The position numbers were made by a program, and so were the translations under genes. Shown here piece after piece: positions 1 through 10,030 of a stretch of DNA of 64,000 nt. The first letter of the stretch is position 1, and every line of letters begins with the position of its first letter. The notes beneath the pieces were generated by a model that was not told where the DNA came from, did no database searches, and saw only the letters and a program-made list of their open reading frames with translations. Location of the stretch: NCBI RefSeq assembly GCF_001681715.1, contig NZ_LNWY01000001.1, positions 124,001 through 188,000 on the forward strand, given 5' to 3'. The DNA is from Tritonibacter mobilis (GTDB taxonomy: Bacteria > Pseudomonadota > Alphaproteobacteria > Rhodobacterales > Rhodobacteraceae).

Positions 1-243
1 AAGCTGGCGAAAGCACTCGTCGAGAAGGCACCGCCTGTAGATCAAGACCTAATCATTGTGTCAGGTGTTGGCGCTGCGTACCCGCTAGTTCGTACCCACA
101 ACCTCCTGAACAACCTGCACTCGCTTATGGGGGGCATGCCATTGGTGCTGTTCTACCCCGGCAAATATGACGGCCAGAGCCTGCGGCTGTTTGGCCTCCT
201 GAAAGACAACCCGTATTACCGCGCCTTCCGGCTGGTGGACTGA
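1..243 (+). CDS. brxB: BREX protein BrxB, C-terminal part (gene starts before the window)
   Basis: The reading frame is open from base 1 to the TGA at 241-243 and gives 80 residues that form the end of a DUF1788/BrxB protein: a 'SGVGAAYPLVRTHNLLN' stretch followed by 'PLVLFYPG.YDG..LRLFGLL' and a 'YYRAFRLVD' tail. BrxB is a small core component of type I BREX and lies just before brxC in known operons, as it does here (15 bp gap). Its biochemical role is not settled. The assignment rests on the tail sequence plus the unmistakable BREX genes downstream. The start and any brxA lie outside the window. Confidence 0.85.
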   Translation, partial: KLAKALVEKAPPVDQDLIIVSGVGAAYPLVRTHNLLNNLHSLMGGMPLVLFYPGKYDGQSLRLFGLLKDNPYYRAFRLVD

Positions 244-258
244 GAAGAGAAGTAAGAT

Positions 259-3200
259 ATGCAAGTAAAGTCCCTTTTTGAAAGACCTATCGACAGACCT
301 ATCAACGGTGTGATCAAGGCCGAGCAATTTGATGCTGAATCCGTCTGGCAGGAGCTTGAAGAGTATGTCGTCACCAAAGAACTCGACGTTCATCTTAGAA
401 AATTCTTCGAATCGTATCTGAACGCGATCGACAATTCGCGCGATCCCGACATCGCAAGCAAGGTGGGCGTTTGGGTTTCCGGTTTTTTTGGCTCGGGTAA
501 ATCCCACTTCATTAAGATTCTTTCCTACCTTCTCGAAAACCGTGAAGTCACCAAGGATGGGCAGACCAAGCAGGCCATCGATTTCTTTAAGGACAAGATT
601 CAAGACGCCATGCTGGCAGCGGATATTAAGCGCGCCGTCAGCAGCAATATCGATGTAATCTTGTTCAACATCGATAGTAAGGCCAGCAATGCCGACGGGC
701 GGGACGTGATCCTGCGCGTGTTCTTGAAGGTCTTCAATGAGCGACTGGGCTATTGCGGAGACCACCCGCATATCGCGCACATGGAGCGCTACCTCGATAA
801 GAAGGGTGAGTTCCAGTCTTTCAAAGACACTCTGAAGGCTGAGCATGGCCTCGTCTGGGAAGATGAGCGCGATGCTTATCAGTTCCATTCGGATGCGTTG
901 GCAGATGCGCTCTCCAAGGCGCTCGGCGAGGACATTAAAGACGCTGATGCCTGGCTCGAAAGGTTCGAGCAGGATTTCTCCCTCTCGGTTGAGAGCTTTT
1001 CCAAATGGGTCAAGGAGTACCTAGACAGCCAAGGGCCAGACCACCGTATCATCTTCCTCGTCGATGAGATTGGACAGTTCATCGGTCAGGACACTCACCT
1101 GATGCTCAACCTGCAAACGATCACCGAGAACCTCGGAACGACTTGCGGTGGCCGTGCGTGGGTATGCGTGACGTCGCAAGAAGACATGGATGCTGTGCTC
1201 GGCGAGTTGCGTGCGTCCAAGTCCAATGACTTTTCCAAAATTCAAGGCAGGTTCAAGACGCGCTTGTCTCTGTCGGGCGCGAACGCGGATGAAGTTATTC
1301 AGAAGAGGCTTCTCTCCAAGGTGGAATTGGCCAAGGAAGAGCTGGGCAAAGTTTACGACCAGAAGGCCGATATCCTCAAGAACCAGCTCAGTTTCAAGAA
1401 CGTTGGCATGACCTTTAAGCCCTATGCTGACAAAGATGACTTCATCGATGTTTATCCGTTCGCGCCTTACCAGTTTCAGCTGGTCCAGAAAATTTTCGAC
1501 AGCAGCCGCCGTTATGGTGCTACCGGCCTTCACCTGGCAAAAGGCGAGCGCTCAATGCTGGACGCATTCCAAACAGGTGCGATGGATGTGGCGAACGAAG
1601 AAGTGGGCGTTCTCGTGCCCCTGTACCGTTTTTATCCTGCCATCGAGAGCTTCCTCGAAGGCGTGGTGCGCAGAGCGATTGAAAGCGTCAAGAGCAACCC
1701 CAATCTCGAAGAGTTCGACGAAAACGTTCTCAAGACGCTTTTCCTCATTCGCTACGTTGATGAGATCACAGGCAACGTCGATAACCTCGTAACGCTCTTC
1801 GTCGATGAGATTGACGCTGATCGCCTAGAATTGCGCAAAAAGATCGAGGCCAGCCTGCAACGTCTGGAGAAAGAGACGCTCGTCAATCGTAATGGCGAAG
1901 ACTACTTCTTCCTGACCAACGAAGAACGCGACATCAGCCGCGAAATCAAAGATGTCGATCTCGGGTCGGGTGAGGAAACCAAGCTCCTCGGCGACATCAT
2001 CTTCGATGAAGTGCTTGGCACCCTGCGCAAGTACCGTTACCCCGAAAACAATAAGGATTTCGGGATTTCGCGGCTTGTGGACTTGCATCCCTATGGCAGC
2101 CGCAGTGAAGGCGATCTGGTAATCTCGGTCATCACGCCGCTTTCCGATGAGTACGACGCTTTCGGCGATGCTCGGTGTATTACTCAAAGTACAGCCGATG
2201 ACGGCCAGGTCGTGATCCGCGTCGATGATGACAAGGCGCTTGCCAGAGAGCTGCGCACCTACCTGCAGACCGACAAGTATATCAAGCGGAAGAATGACGG
2301 CACCGCGACCCACACAACGCAGAAAATCCTGCGGGAACGTAGTGATGAGAACCGAGAACGCAAAGAGCGCCTGAAGACGATCCTTGAGCGACTTATGAAG
2401 GAGGCGAAATACTATGCGGCTGGTCAGTCCCGTCCCGCACCTTCCGGCTCGGTCGGCGCTGCGGTCGAGGAGGCGCTTGGCTATCTCGTCAAGAATAGCT
2501 TCCCCAAACTCAGCTACCTCAAGAACCCTGTCAGCAATCCCCAGGCTGAAATTCGTTCTGTTCTAGCCGCACCGGCGCAAGACGGCCTAGGTCTCGATGG
2601 CGGTTCGGTTGCCAACGAGGAAGCGCTCAAGGAAGTTTTGAACTTCGTTTCCCTTAAGAACTCTCAGAATCATAAGGTTGTTCTTTACGATCTGGTTGAA
2701 GATCGCTTCGGGCGTCGCCCCTACGGCTGGAACGACTGGGAGACCGTTCTCCTAGTCGTGCGCCTTGTCATGTTAGGCGAGATCAGCCTCGTCAGTGACG
2801 GCGACAAAACCCTGACGCCCGACCTGATTTCCGGCGCCATTGATGGGCCAAATAAATGGCGTCGGATCAATGTTGTAAAGCGACAGACCGTTGATCGTGG
2901 CAGCCTTCAAAAAGCGCGTGGCATCGCCAAGGACGTTTTTGAGGTCATCGCTCCTGACGGCGAAGACGCCTTGAATACGCATATCCGTGCGCAGCTTGGC
3001 TCTTGGCAGGCAGACCTCTCCGGCTGGAAACCACTCGCCGAGACCGGCAATTACCCCGGATCGGCTGGTATCGCTGACAATCTCGGCGTGATCGCGAAGG
3101 CGCTGAGCATCAACGACAGTTACATGTTCCTGAACCACTTCATCGAATTTCAGGATGACTTCCTCGATATGGCGGATTCCTATGCGGAGCTTCGCAACTT

Positions 3201-3873
3201 CTATGAATCCCAGCGACCGACTTGGGAGAAGCTGCGAAAGGCTAAACAGCGTTTTGATCTGAACCGCTATGAGCTTCTGAAGGACGCTGATGCAGCACAA
3301 GCCCTGCAGCGCATGGATAACATTTTCTCCGCCGAGAAACCCTACGGCATGATCAAAGATGCGGCCACGATCATTGGCCGCGTTGAAGAGGTGAATAAGG
3401 CGCTCCTTAAGAAGCGTCGTGACCATGCGATTGAGAAGATCGACGAGCACCTCGGAAAAGTGAAAGCTGAGCTCGACGAGGCTGGCGCCGCGCCGGAACT
3501 TCGGAACCAATGCCTGCATCCGATCCAGACCATACGATCCGGCATCGAAGGTGAAGAGAGTATCGCCCATATCTTCCAGATGCAGACGGCAGCCCGAGAC
3601 GCTGCCGATGAAGCCTTCATTGCCATCGAGCAAGCTGCGAAAAAGTATGTCCCTGTTCCTCCTGATGGGGGTGGAAAGGCGACGCCACCCGAACCTGACG
3701 CTGAGCCACAGGTCAAGAAAGCTCCTGCCAAGAAGCGGCGCATTGTAGAGCCTAGCCACATTGCTGGTTCTACATATCTTGAGACCAAGGAAGAGGTTGA
3801 TGCCTTCCTCGAAACCCTTCGCAAGGAGCTCGAAGACGCCATCACTAACAACGAACGCGTCGAAATACGCTAA
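259..3873 (+). CDS. brxC: BREX ATPase BrxC (PglY-like P-loop NTPase)
   Basis: A 1204-residue P-loop ATPase of the BrxC/PglY family, the usual size. Walker A is GFFGSGKS at residues 75-82, and Walker B is a hydrophobic run ending in D269-E270 ('IIFLVDEIGQ'). Helical, charged sequence dominates the C-terminal third, and a Lys/Pro-rich linker ('PPEPDAEPQVKKAPAKKR') comes near residue 1145, before the tail. BrxC is essential for BREX phage restriction and host methylation and probably works as an assembly with BrxB, PglX and PglZ. The ATG at 259 follows brxB by 15 bp with a purine-rich AGAAGAGAAG leader. Only 14 bp separate it from pglX, so they are co-transcribed. The gene appears intact. Confidence 0.95.
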   Translation: MQVKSLFERPIDRPINGVIKAEQFDAESVWQELEEYVVTKELDVHLRKFFESYLNAIDNSRDPDIASKVGVWVSGFFGSGKSHFIKILSYLLENREVTKDGQTKQAIDFFKDKIQDAMLAADIKRAVSSNIDVILFNIDSKASNADGRDVILRVFLKVFNERLGYCGDHPHIAHMERYLDKKGEFQSFKDTLKAEHGLVWEDERDAYQFHSDALADALSKALGEDIKDADAWLERFEQDFSLSVESFSKWVKEYLDSQGPDHRIIFLVDEIGQFIGQDTHLMLNLQTITENLGTTCGGRAWVCVTSQEDMDAVLGELRASKSNDFSKIQGRFKTRLSLSGANADEVIQKRLLSKVELAKEELGKVYDQKADILKNQLSFKNVGMTFKPYADKDDFIDVYPFAPYQFQLVQKIFDSSRRYGATGLHLAKGERSMLDAFQTGAMDVANEEVGVLVPLYRFYPAIESFLEGVVRRAIESVKSNPNLEEFDENVLKTLFLIRYVDEITGNVDNLVTLFVDEIDADRLELRKKIEASLQRLEKETLVNRNGEDYFFLTNEERDISREIKDVDLGSGEETKLLGDIIFDEVLGTLRKYRYPENNKDFGISRLVDLHPYGSRSEGDLVISVITPLSDEYDAFGDARCITQSTADDGQVVIRVDDDKALARELRTYLQTDKYIKRKNDGTATHTTQKILRERSDENRERKERLKTILERLMKEAKYYAAGQSRPAPSGSVGAAVEEALGYLVKNSFPKLSYLKNPVSNPQAEIRSVLAAPAQDGLGLDGGSVANEEALKEVLNFVSLKNSQNHKVVLYDLVEDRFGRRPYGWNDWETVLLVVRLVMLGEISLVSDGDKTLTPDLISGAIDGPNKWRRINVVKRQTVDRGSLQKARGIAKDVFEVIAPDGEDALNTHIRAQLGSWQADLSGWKPLAETGNYPGSAGIADNLGVIAKALSINDSYMFLNHFIEFQDDFLDMADSYAELRNFYESQRPTWEKLRKAKQRFDLNRYELLKDADAAQALQRMDNIFSAEKPYGMIKDAATIIGRVEEVNKALLKKRRDHAIEKIDEHLGKVKAELDEAGAAPELRNQCLHPIQTIRSGIEGEESIAHIFQMQTAARDAADEAFIAIEQAAKKYVPVPPDGGGKATPPEPDAEPQVKKAPAKKRRIVEPSHIAGSTYLETKEEVDAFLETLRKELEDAITNNERVEIR

Positions 3874-3887
3874 GGAAGACGAGCAGG

Positions 3888-6800
3888 ATGACGATCAATA
3901 CCAACGCGCTCAAGACATATGCCCCCAAGGCTCGCAAGGACTTCATTGCGGCCATGGTCGCCCGTGCCGCGAAGTTTGGCATCTCGAAAAAGGAGATAGT
4001 CGAGCAGCGAGAGCAGGGCGAAATCGTCATTGTCGGATCGGATGCTCTCCCCAAGAAGGTCGGAGAGCAACGCAAAAGACTAGCCATACGCATACAGCAG
4101 AAAGGTTTCGAGCAAGCGATGGAGGCGGTGGCCTACACGTGGTTCAACCGCTTGGTTGCCATCCGCTACATGGAGCTTCACGGTCTCCTTGATCATGGCT
4201 ATCGCGTTCTCAGCCACCCTTCCGGCAAGGAGCTCCCTGAAATTTTGGAGCACGCCGAGCACCTAGATTTTCCGGGGCTCGATAAGAGCGCGGTCATCGA
4301 TCTGAAGCTCGACGGCACCAAGGATGCCGAACTCTACCGAATACTTCTCATTGCGCAGTGCAACGCGCTGCACCGCGCAATGCCGTTCCTTTTCGAGCGC
4401 ATCGATGACGAGACTGAGCTGCTGCTACCTGACAACCTCCTTCACTCGGATTCTCTGATCCGAAAGCTTGTCGCCGCCATCGATGAGGCTGACTGGCAAG
4501 ATATCGAGGTCATAGGCTGGCTTTACCAGTTCTACATTTCTGAAAAGAAGGATGAGGTCTTCACCGGACTGAAGAAGAACCAGAAGATCACGGCCGACAA
4601 GATACCCGCGGCAACCCAGCTATTCACGCCGCACTGGATCGTTCGATACCTGGTTGAGAATTCGCTCGGAAGACTCTGGCTACTGAACCGGCCGGAATCA
4701 CGGCTCGCCGAGCAGATGGACTACTACATCGCGCCCGAAGAGCCCGAGACCGACTTCCTGAAGATCGGCAAGCCCGAAGAGATCAAGGTCTGTGACCCGG
4801 CCTGCGGTTCCGGGCATATGCTGACCTACGCCTTCGATCTTCTCTACGCGATCTATGAGGAAGAGGGCTATGACCCGAAGGAGATTCCGGCCCTCATCCT
4901 CAAGCATAACCTGACTGGCATTGAGATCGACGACCGCGCTGGCGCACTGGCGGCCTTCGCATTAGCGATGAAGGCTGCAGAGAAGCTCGGGCGGCGGCGG
5001 TTCCTGCAGATGGATGTGAGGCCCGACATTGTCGTGCTGCAGGATGTCGCCTTCACGACAGAAGAGATGACAGATGTGCAGGCCGTCGTCGGGCGCGACC
5101 TCTTCACAGACGAGCTGCGCGAGACGCTCCAGCAGTTTGAGCAGGCGAAGAATTTTGGCTCGCTGATTGTGCCGAAGATGCGCGACCCGGCTGAGACGCT
5201 TCGGCTGGTCCAGGAACGGGACTTCAGTTCTGATCTATTGCTCAATGAGGTACAGGACCGCGTATTGGCAGTGTTGCAGATGGCCGAGGCCCTGTCGCCG
5301 AAGTATCACGTGGTTGTGGCCAACCCACCATACATGGGTGGAAAAGGAATGAACGGAAAGCTGGGAGGTTTTGCCAAGGCCGAGTATCCGGACAGCAAAA
5401 CCGACCTGTTCGCCATGTTCATGGAGAGAGGAGGGAGTTTAGCAAGAGCGAACGGATTTATCTCAATTCTTAATCTTCCATCATGGATGTTTTTGTCATC
5501 CTTCGAAAAGCTTCGTAAAAAATTACTCCAGAACCTTCACATTACGTCATTACTTCAGCTGGGTAGAGGTCTGTTCGGTTCGGATTTTGGAACTGTTGCA
5601 TTCTGCCTGAGAAACTCACCATCTCGCGGAGAAATGGGAGTTTATCGACGGCTTTTTGAAAAGCACGTTGATGTAAGAAAGCCTGATGTCATTGAGCAAC
5701 TCTTTCTCGATAAGGAATACAACAAATTTTCCTCTTCAGCAGAGGTTTTCCAAAAACTTCCCGGGTCTCCAATAGCGTATTGGTTGAGCGAGGGTCTGAT
5801 ACGTTCGTTTGCGGAGAACAAGAAAATCGGCGATCATTTTCGTGGTTCGTTTGGAATGTCTACAGGCGACCCAACTGTGATCAAGTATTGGCCTGAAGTG
5901 TCCTTTAATAGAGTATTGCTTGATCAAGTGGAGCCCTCAGCATTTACAGAGAAGGCGCCATTTGCGCCGTATGACAAGGGAGGCGAGTTTCGCAGGTGGT
6001 ATGGCAACAGAGCACACGTCATCAATTGGGAGAATGATGGGGAAAAAATACGCTCTAGCCAAAAGTCGGCGGTCAGAAATGCGAAATACTTCTGTTTGCC
6101 ACATGTTTCGTGGACACTGGTGACATCCGGAAGCTATTCTTGCAGGATTTTTGAGCAAGGGTTTCTCTTGGACACTGCATCAAACGCAATCTACGAGAAT
6201 CCAAATATTTCAATTAGTTTTCTAGCGGCAGCTCTAAACTCGAAATATATGAGCCATGTAGCTCCAATTATTAATCCAACGTTGAATTTTAGCTGCGGTG
6301 TGGTCGACAATGTTCCGTTGCCGAACATGCCGAAGGATAAGAAAGAAATTGTCGAACGGACTGCGGAAAAATGCAGAGACATTGCGAAGCGCGATTGGGA
6401 CGCCTACGAAACCTCTTGGGACTTCACCACGCTCCCGCTGCTCTTGCCCGATCACCGGGCCGGGACGCTGGAGGCCACCCATGCCCGCCTGCGCACCCAT
6501 TGGCATGGCATGACGGATGAGATGCAGCGGCTGGAGGAAGAGAACAACCGCATCTTCATCGACGCCTACGGCTTGCAGGATGAGCTGACTCCCGAGGTGT
6601 CGGTTGATGAAATCACCCTGACTTGCAACCCGGCCTATCGCTACGGCGTGAAGGGGACGGAAGATGAGCGCGAAGAGCGGATGCTTTCCGACACGATGAA
6701 GGAGCTGATATCCTATGCCATCGGTTGCATGATGGGACGCTACAGCCTCGCCGAGCCCGGCCTCATCTATGCGAATGCGGGGAATGAAGGCTTTGACGCA

Positions 6801-7430
6801 TCGCGATATGGCGACTTCCCGGCAGACGATGACGGCATCGTGCCGATCACGGAGGTTGAGTGGTTCGACGATGATGCCGCGCTGCGGTTCGAAGAGTTCC
6901 TTAAGGTCGCCTGGTCGCCTGAAACCTTGCGCGAGAACCTTCGTTTCGTCGCTGAAGGCCTTGCCTCTAATGGTGGCAACGATCCGCACAAGACGATCCG
7001 AAACTACATCTCCAAAAGCTTCTTCAAGGATCATATGCAGACCTACAAGAAGCGCCCGATCTACTGGCTTTTTTCCAGCGGAAAGTTGAAAGCTTTCGAG
7101 TGCTTGGTTTATCTCCATCGCTACAATCAGGGCACTCTGTCGCGAATGCGGATGGAATACGTGACGCCACTGCAAAGCCGCATGGCTGCGCGGATCGATA
7201 GTCTGGACGATGATATCGCCGCGGCGTCTTCTTCTGCTGCCCGCACAAAGGCACAAAAGGAAAAAGACCTCATGATGAAGCAGCTTGAAGAGCTGCGCGC
7301 CTTCGATGAGGAACTACGACACTTTGCAGATCAACGCATTTCTCTCGATCTCGACGACGGCGTGAAGGTCAATTACGGCAAGTTCGGAAACCTCCTTGCT
7401 GAGCGCAAAGCCATTACAGGGGAGAAGTGA
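3888..7430 (+). CDS. pglX: BREX adenine-specific DNA methyltransferase PglX (BrxX)
   Basis: A 1180-residue N6-adenine methyltransferase that marks host DNA at the BREX recognition site. The SAM-binding motif CDPACGSG is at residues 302-309, and the catalytic NPPY motif is at 479-482 ('VVVANPPYMGGKG'). Residues from about 520 to 820 should form the target-recognition part. This stretch is noticeably AT-rich compared with both flanks (see findings), as if replaced by recombination. The C-terminal part contains the usual charged helices. The start ATG at 3888 follows AGGAAGACGAGC, and the stop TGA (7428-7430) overlaps the pglZ ATG. No frameshift is visible, so it should be functional. Confidence 0.96.
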   Translation: MTINTNALKTYAPKARKDFIAAMVARAAKFGISKKEIVEQREQGEIVIVGSDALPKKVGEQRKRLAIRIQQKGFEQAMEAVAYTWFNRLVAIRYMELHGLLDHGYRVLSHPSGKELPEILEHAEHLDFPGLDKSAVIDLKLDGTKDAELYRILLIAQCNALHRAMPFLFERIDDETELLLPDNLLHSDSLIRKLVAAIDEADWQDIEVIGWLYQFYISEKKDEVFTGLKKNQKITADKIPAATQLFTPHWIVRYLVENSLGRLWLLNRPESRLAEQMDYYIAPEEPETDFLKIGKPEEIKVCDPACGSGHMLTYAFDLLYAIYEEEGYDPKEIPALILKHNLTGIEIDDRAGALAAFALAMKAAEKLGRRRFLQMDVRPDIVVLQDVAFTTEEMTDVQAVVGRDLFTDELRETLQQFEQAKNFGSLIVPKMRDPAETLRLVQERDFSSDLLLNEVQDRVLAVLQMAEALSPKYHVVVANPPYMGGKGMNGKLGGFAKAEYPDSKTDLFAMFMERGGSLARANGFISILNLPSWMFLSSFEKLRKKLLQNLHITSLLQLGRGLFGSDFGTVAFCLRNSPSRGEMGVYRRLFEKHVDVRKPDVIEQLFLDKEYNKFSSSAEVFQKLPGSPIAYWLSEGLIRSFAENKKIGDHFRGSFGMSTGDPTVIKYWPEVSFNRVLLDQVEPSAFTEKAPFAPYDKGGEFRRWYGNRAHVINWENDGEKIRSSQKSAVRNAKYFCLPHVSWTLVTSGSYSCRIFEQGFLLDTASNAIYENPNISISFLAAALNSKYMSHVAPIINPTLNFSCGVVDNVPLPNMPKDKKEIVERTAEKCRDIAKRDWDAYETSWDFTTLPLLLPDHRAGTLEATHARLRTHWHGMTDEMQRLEEENNRIFIDAYGLQDELTPEVSVDEITLTCNPAYRYGVKGTEDEREERMLSDTMKELISYAIGCMMGRYSLAEPGLIYANAGNEGFDASRYGDFPADDDGIVPITEVEWFDDDAALRFEEFLKVAWSPETLRENLRFVAEGLASNGGNDPHKTIRNYISKSFFKDHMQTYKKRPIYWLFSSGKLKAFECLVYLHRYNQGTLSRMRMEYVTPLQSRMAARIDSLDDDIAAASSSAARTKAQKEKDLMMKQLEELRAFDEELRHFADQRISLDLDDGVKVNYGKFGNLLAERKAITGEK

Positions 7431-10030
7431 TGGATAGCGCGCAGATCAAATCGAACCTAGAACGTCTCTTCGCAAAAGGTGCGCGCGTCGTGTTTTGGCG
7501 CGACGGAGACGGTGAGTTCGAAGAGATGCTGTCGTCTCTGAAGATCGATGGAGTCGAGTTGCGCCACATTGGTGAAGTGCCTGCGTTGGCGCTGAAGTCA
7601 GAGTTGGAGCTCGAAAGCGCAGGCGTGCCGTTCCTTCTATATGAGAAAGGTCGTGTGCCTGATCCTGAAACGGACTGGCTTCTCGACGTGCGCTTCTATG
7701 CGGAACCCTTTGCTGCCGATCGTTCGACCATGATCTTGCGCGAGCTCGGTATTCTGGAGCAGGCGCTTAGGGATCACGTCGCAGCGCGCGGCAAGTTCTT
7801 TGCGAGCAAAGAACGTCTCGCGAAAGCGCAGAAGTTCATCGAACCCTCTGATGATGCCGCTGCAATCGACCGTGCTTTGATGGCAGCCATATTGCGTACA
7901 GAGCAGACAGACATATTCTCCTTGGTTCGGGCGCTTCTTCATACCATCGACCACGACAATCTTGATGCGACGCCGACAACATGGCTGGAAATCGAGAAGT
8001 ACGACTTGGCAGACAGTTTCTGGACCCAGGTACGCGATACCTTTGGTTTTGATGAGGCTGAGCCTAGTCTCAAGTCCTTCCTGATGCGCTTGCTGATTAC
8101 TGATTTCGCGCGCAGCCTCGATGGCGCGTGTCCGAAGGCGCTCGCTCATCTTGTATTGCCGAGCAAAGGGGCTTCCAACGCCGTCGTTTGTGTCGGGCAA
8201 TGGCGCGATAGTGCAAGGCTGCACGAAAGCTATGATGCGCTATCCGCGGCCGTTGCTGAACTCGTCAAGCTTGGAGACCACCTTGGCGATCTTGATATCG
8301 ATGAAGTGGCGGAAGCTCGCACCTTCTTGCTCACCGAGAAGTACATCGCTAGTCGTCTGCGCGACAGGATCATCGATACGGCTGAGACGATCAATCTTGA
8401 GGCAATCCGAGACATCGTCACTAGACGGCAGAACGGTTATTGGGCGAACAGCAGACTGCCGTCGAGCCACAATGCACCTCGACTGGCGCTTGACCAGGTC
8501 TATACCGCACTGATGTCCGCCGCTGAGTTCCTTGATTTACGCGGCAAATACCCGACAGGCTTCAATTTTAAAGACGGAAAAGCATTCTTCGATGCCTATG
8601 TTGGCGAGCTCTATCAGTTCGATCAGCTCTACCGCCATTTCTGCGACGCCGCTGATTCAGCGGAAGCCGAGGGCTGGGATATTCTCAAGGCGCTGCGCGA
8701 CAAGATCGAAGATGCCTATGGCAACTGGTATCTTGGTCATCTCGCAGTACGTTGGGGCGAAGCTCTCGATGCGGGTGGCTTGCTGGATACGTGGCGACTC
8801 CCGGCGGTGGATAGCCAACAGCACTTCTTCAAGCGGAATCTGCAGCCAAGGCTTGATGAGGCAGATGACCGTCGCGTCTACGTCGTCATCAGTGATGCTT
8901 TCCGCTACGAAGCGGGGCAGGAACTTCTGCAGGAACTGAACGGGCGTTATCGATTTTCAGCGACACTCAAGCCGCAACTAGGGGTTCTGCCGTCGTACAC
9001 TGGTCTTGGGATGGCAAGTCTTCTTCCGCACAAGACACTGAGCTACACCGATGCGGGCGCCGTGATGGCGGACGATATGCCGACGAGTGGCCTCGCCAAC
9101 CGACAGAAAATTCTCGCCAAGGTGGATGGTACGGCTATCAAGGCTGACGACTTCATGGCGATGAGCAAGAGTGTCGGCCGTGAGTTCATCAAGCCCTATA
9201 GAGTCATCTATATCTATCATAACCAGATCGATCAGACGGCTGACACCGGCAACGAGGAAAAGACCTTCGCGGCGGTTCGCAACACGATCGCCGAACTCGG
9301 AAACATCGTGGCCAGGATCGTCAATACACTGAACGGCAACTACGTAGTCGTGACGGCAGACCACGGCTTCCTGTTCCAGGAGAGTGCACCAACAGAGAGC
9401 GACAAGAATTCCATCACAGACAAGCCGTCGGGCACTGTAATCAGTAAGAAGCGCTACCTCCTTGGTAAGTCGCTGTCCCACCACGCAGGCGCGTATCATG
9501 GAAAGACCAGTGTTACGGCCTCGGCGAATGGTGACATGGAATTTTGGGTGCCTCGCGGCACAAACCGCTTCCACTTCGTTGGCGGTTCACGATTTATTCA
9601 TGGCGGAGCCATGCCGCAAGAAATTGCCGTGCCTGTCATCCAGATCACGCAGCTAAAAGGTAAGAGCGCGGTTAAGACGCGCACTAGAAGCGTGGGGATC
9701 AGTTTGCTCGGATCGAGCCTTAAGATCACGACGAGCCGCTACCGCTTCAAGTTTATCCAGACAGAGGCCGTGTCAGAGCGCATAAAGCCGCTTAAGGTGA
9801 GGGTGGCCATCTACGATGGGGATGACCCCGTCACCAATGTCGAAACGCTGTCCTTCGACAACGATTCAAGTGACATGAACGAGTGGCGCAAGGAGGTCTG
9901 GCTGACCCTTGCCAGTCGAACCTTCGACAAGAAGCGCCGCTACCAACTAATTGCCCGCAACGCCGAGACAGACGTCGAGGAGGTGCGGATGGACGTAACC
10001 ATAGACCTGGCATTCGATAATGACTTCTGA
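7430..10030 (+). CDS. pglZ: BREX phosphatase-like protein PglZ
   Basis: An 866-residue PglZ protein of the alkaline-phosphatase/sulfatase superfamily, the defining component of BREX. The superfamily metal-site signatures are visible: 'VVISDAFRYE' with D489, and 'VVVTADHGFLF' with D644-H645. A more variable N-terminal half precedes the catalytic domain. An in-frame GTG lies one codon upstream (7427), but the ATG at 7430 is preferred because GGGGAGAAG is well placed and the ATG overlaps the pglX stop (TGATG), a sign of translational coupling. The 3' end overlaps brxL by 11 bases. PglZ contacts PglX and BrxB in studied systems; its true substrate is not established. Confidence 0.95.
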   Translation: MDSAQIKSNLERLFAKGARVVFWRDGDGEFEEMLSSLKIDGVELRHIGEVPALALKSELELESAGVPFLLYEKGRVPDPETDWLLDVRFYAEPFAADRSTMILRELGILEQALRDHVAARGKFFASKERLAKAQKFIEPSDDAAAIDRALMAAILRTEQTDIFSLVRALLHTIDHDNLDATPTTWLEIEKYDLADSFWTQVRDTFGFDEAEPSLKSFLMRLLITDFARSLDGACPKALAHLVLPSKGASNAVVCVGQWRDSARLHESYDALSAAVAELVKLGDHLGDLDIDEVAEARTFLLTEKYIASRLRDRIIDTAETINLEAIRDIVTRRQNGYWANSRLPSSHNAPRLALDQVYTALMSAAEFLDLRGKYPTGFNFKDGKAFFDAYVGELYQFDQLYRHFCDAADSAEAEGWDILKALRDKIEDAYGNWYLGHLAVRWGEALDAGGLLDTWRLPAVDSQQHFFKRNLQPRLDEADDRRVYVVISDAFRYEAGQELLQELNGRYRFSATLKPQLGVLPSYTGLGMASLLPHKTLSYTDAGAVMADDMPTSGLANRQKILAKVDGTAIKADDFMAMSKSVGREFIKPYRVIYIYHNQIDQTADTGNEEKTFAAVRNTIAELGNIVARIVNTLNGNYVVVTADHGFLFQESAPTESDKNSITDKPSGTVISKKRYLLGKSLSHHAGAYHGKTSVTASANGDMEFWVPRGTNRFHFVGGSRFIHGGAMPQEIAVPVIQITQLKGKSAVKTRTRSVGISLLGSSLKITTSRYRFKFIQTEAVSERIKPLKVRVAIYDGDDPVTNVETLSFDNDSSDMNEWRKEVWLTLASRTFDKKRRYQLIARNAETDVEEVRMDVTIDLAFDNDF

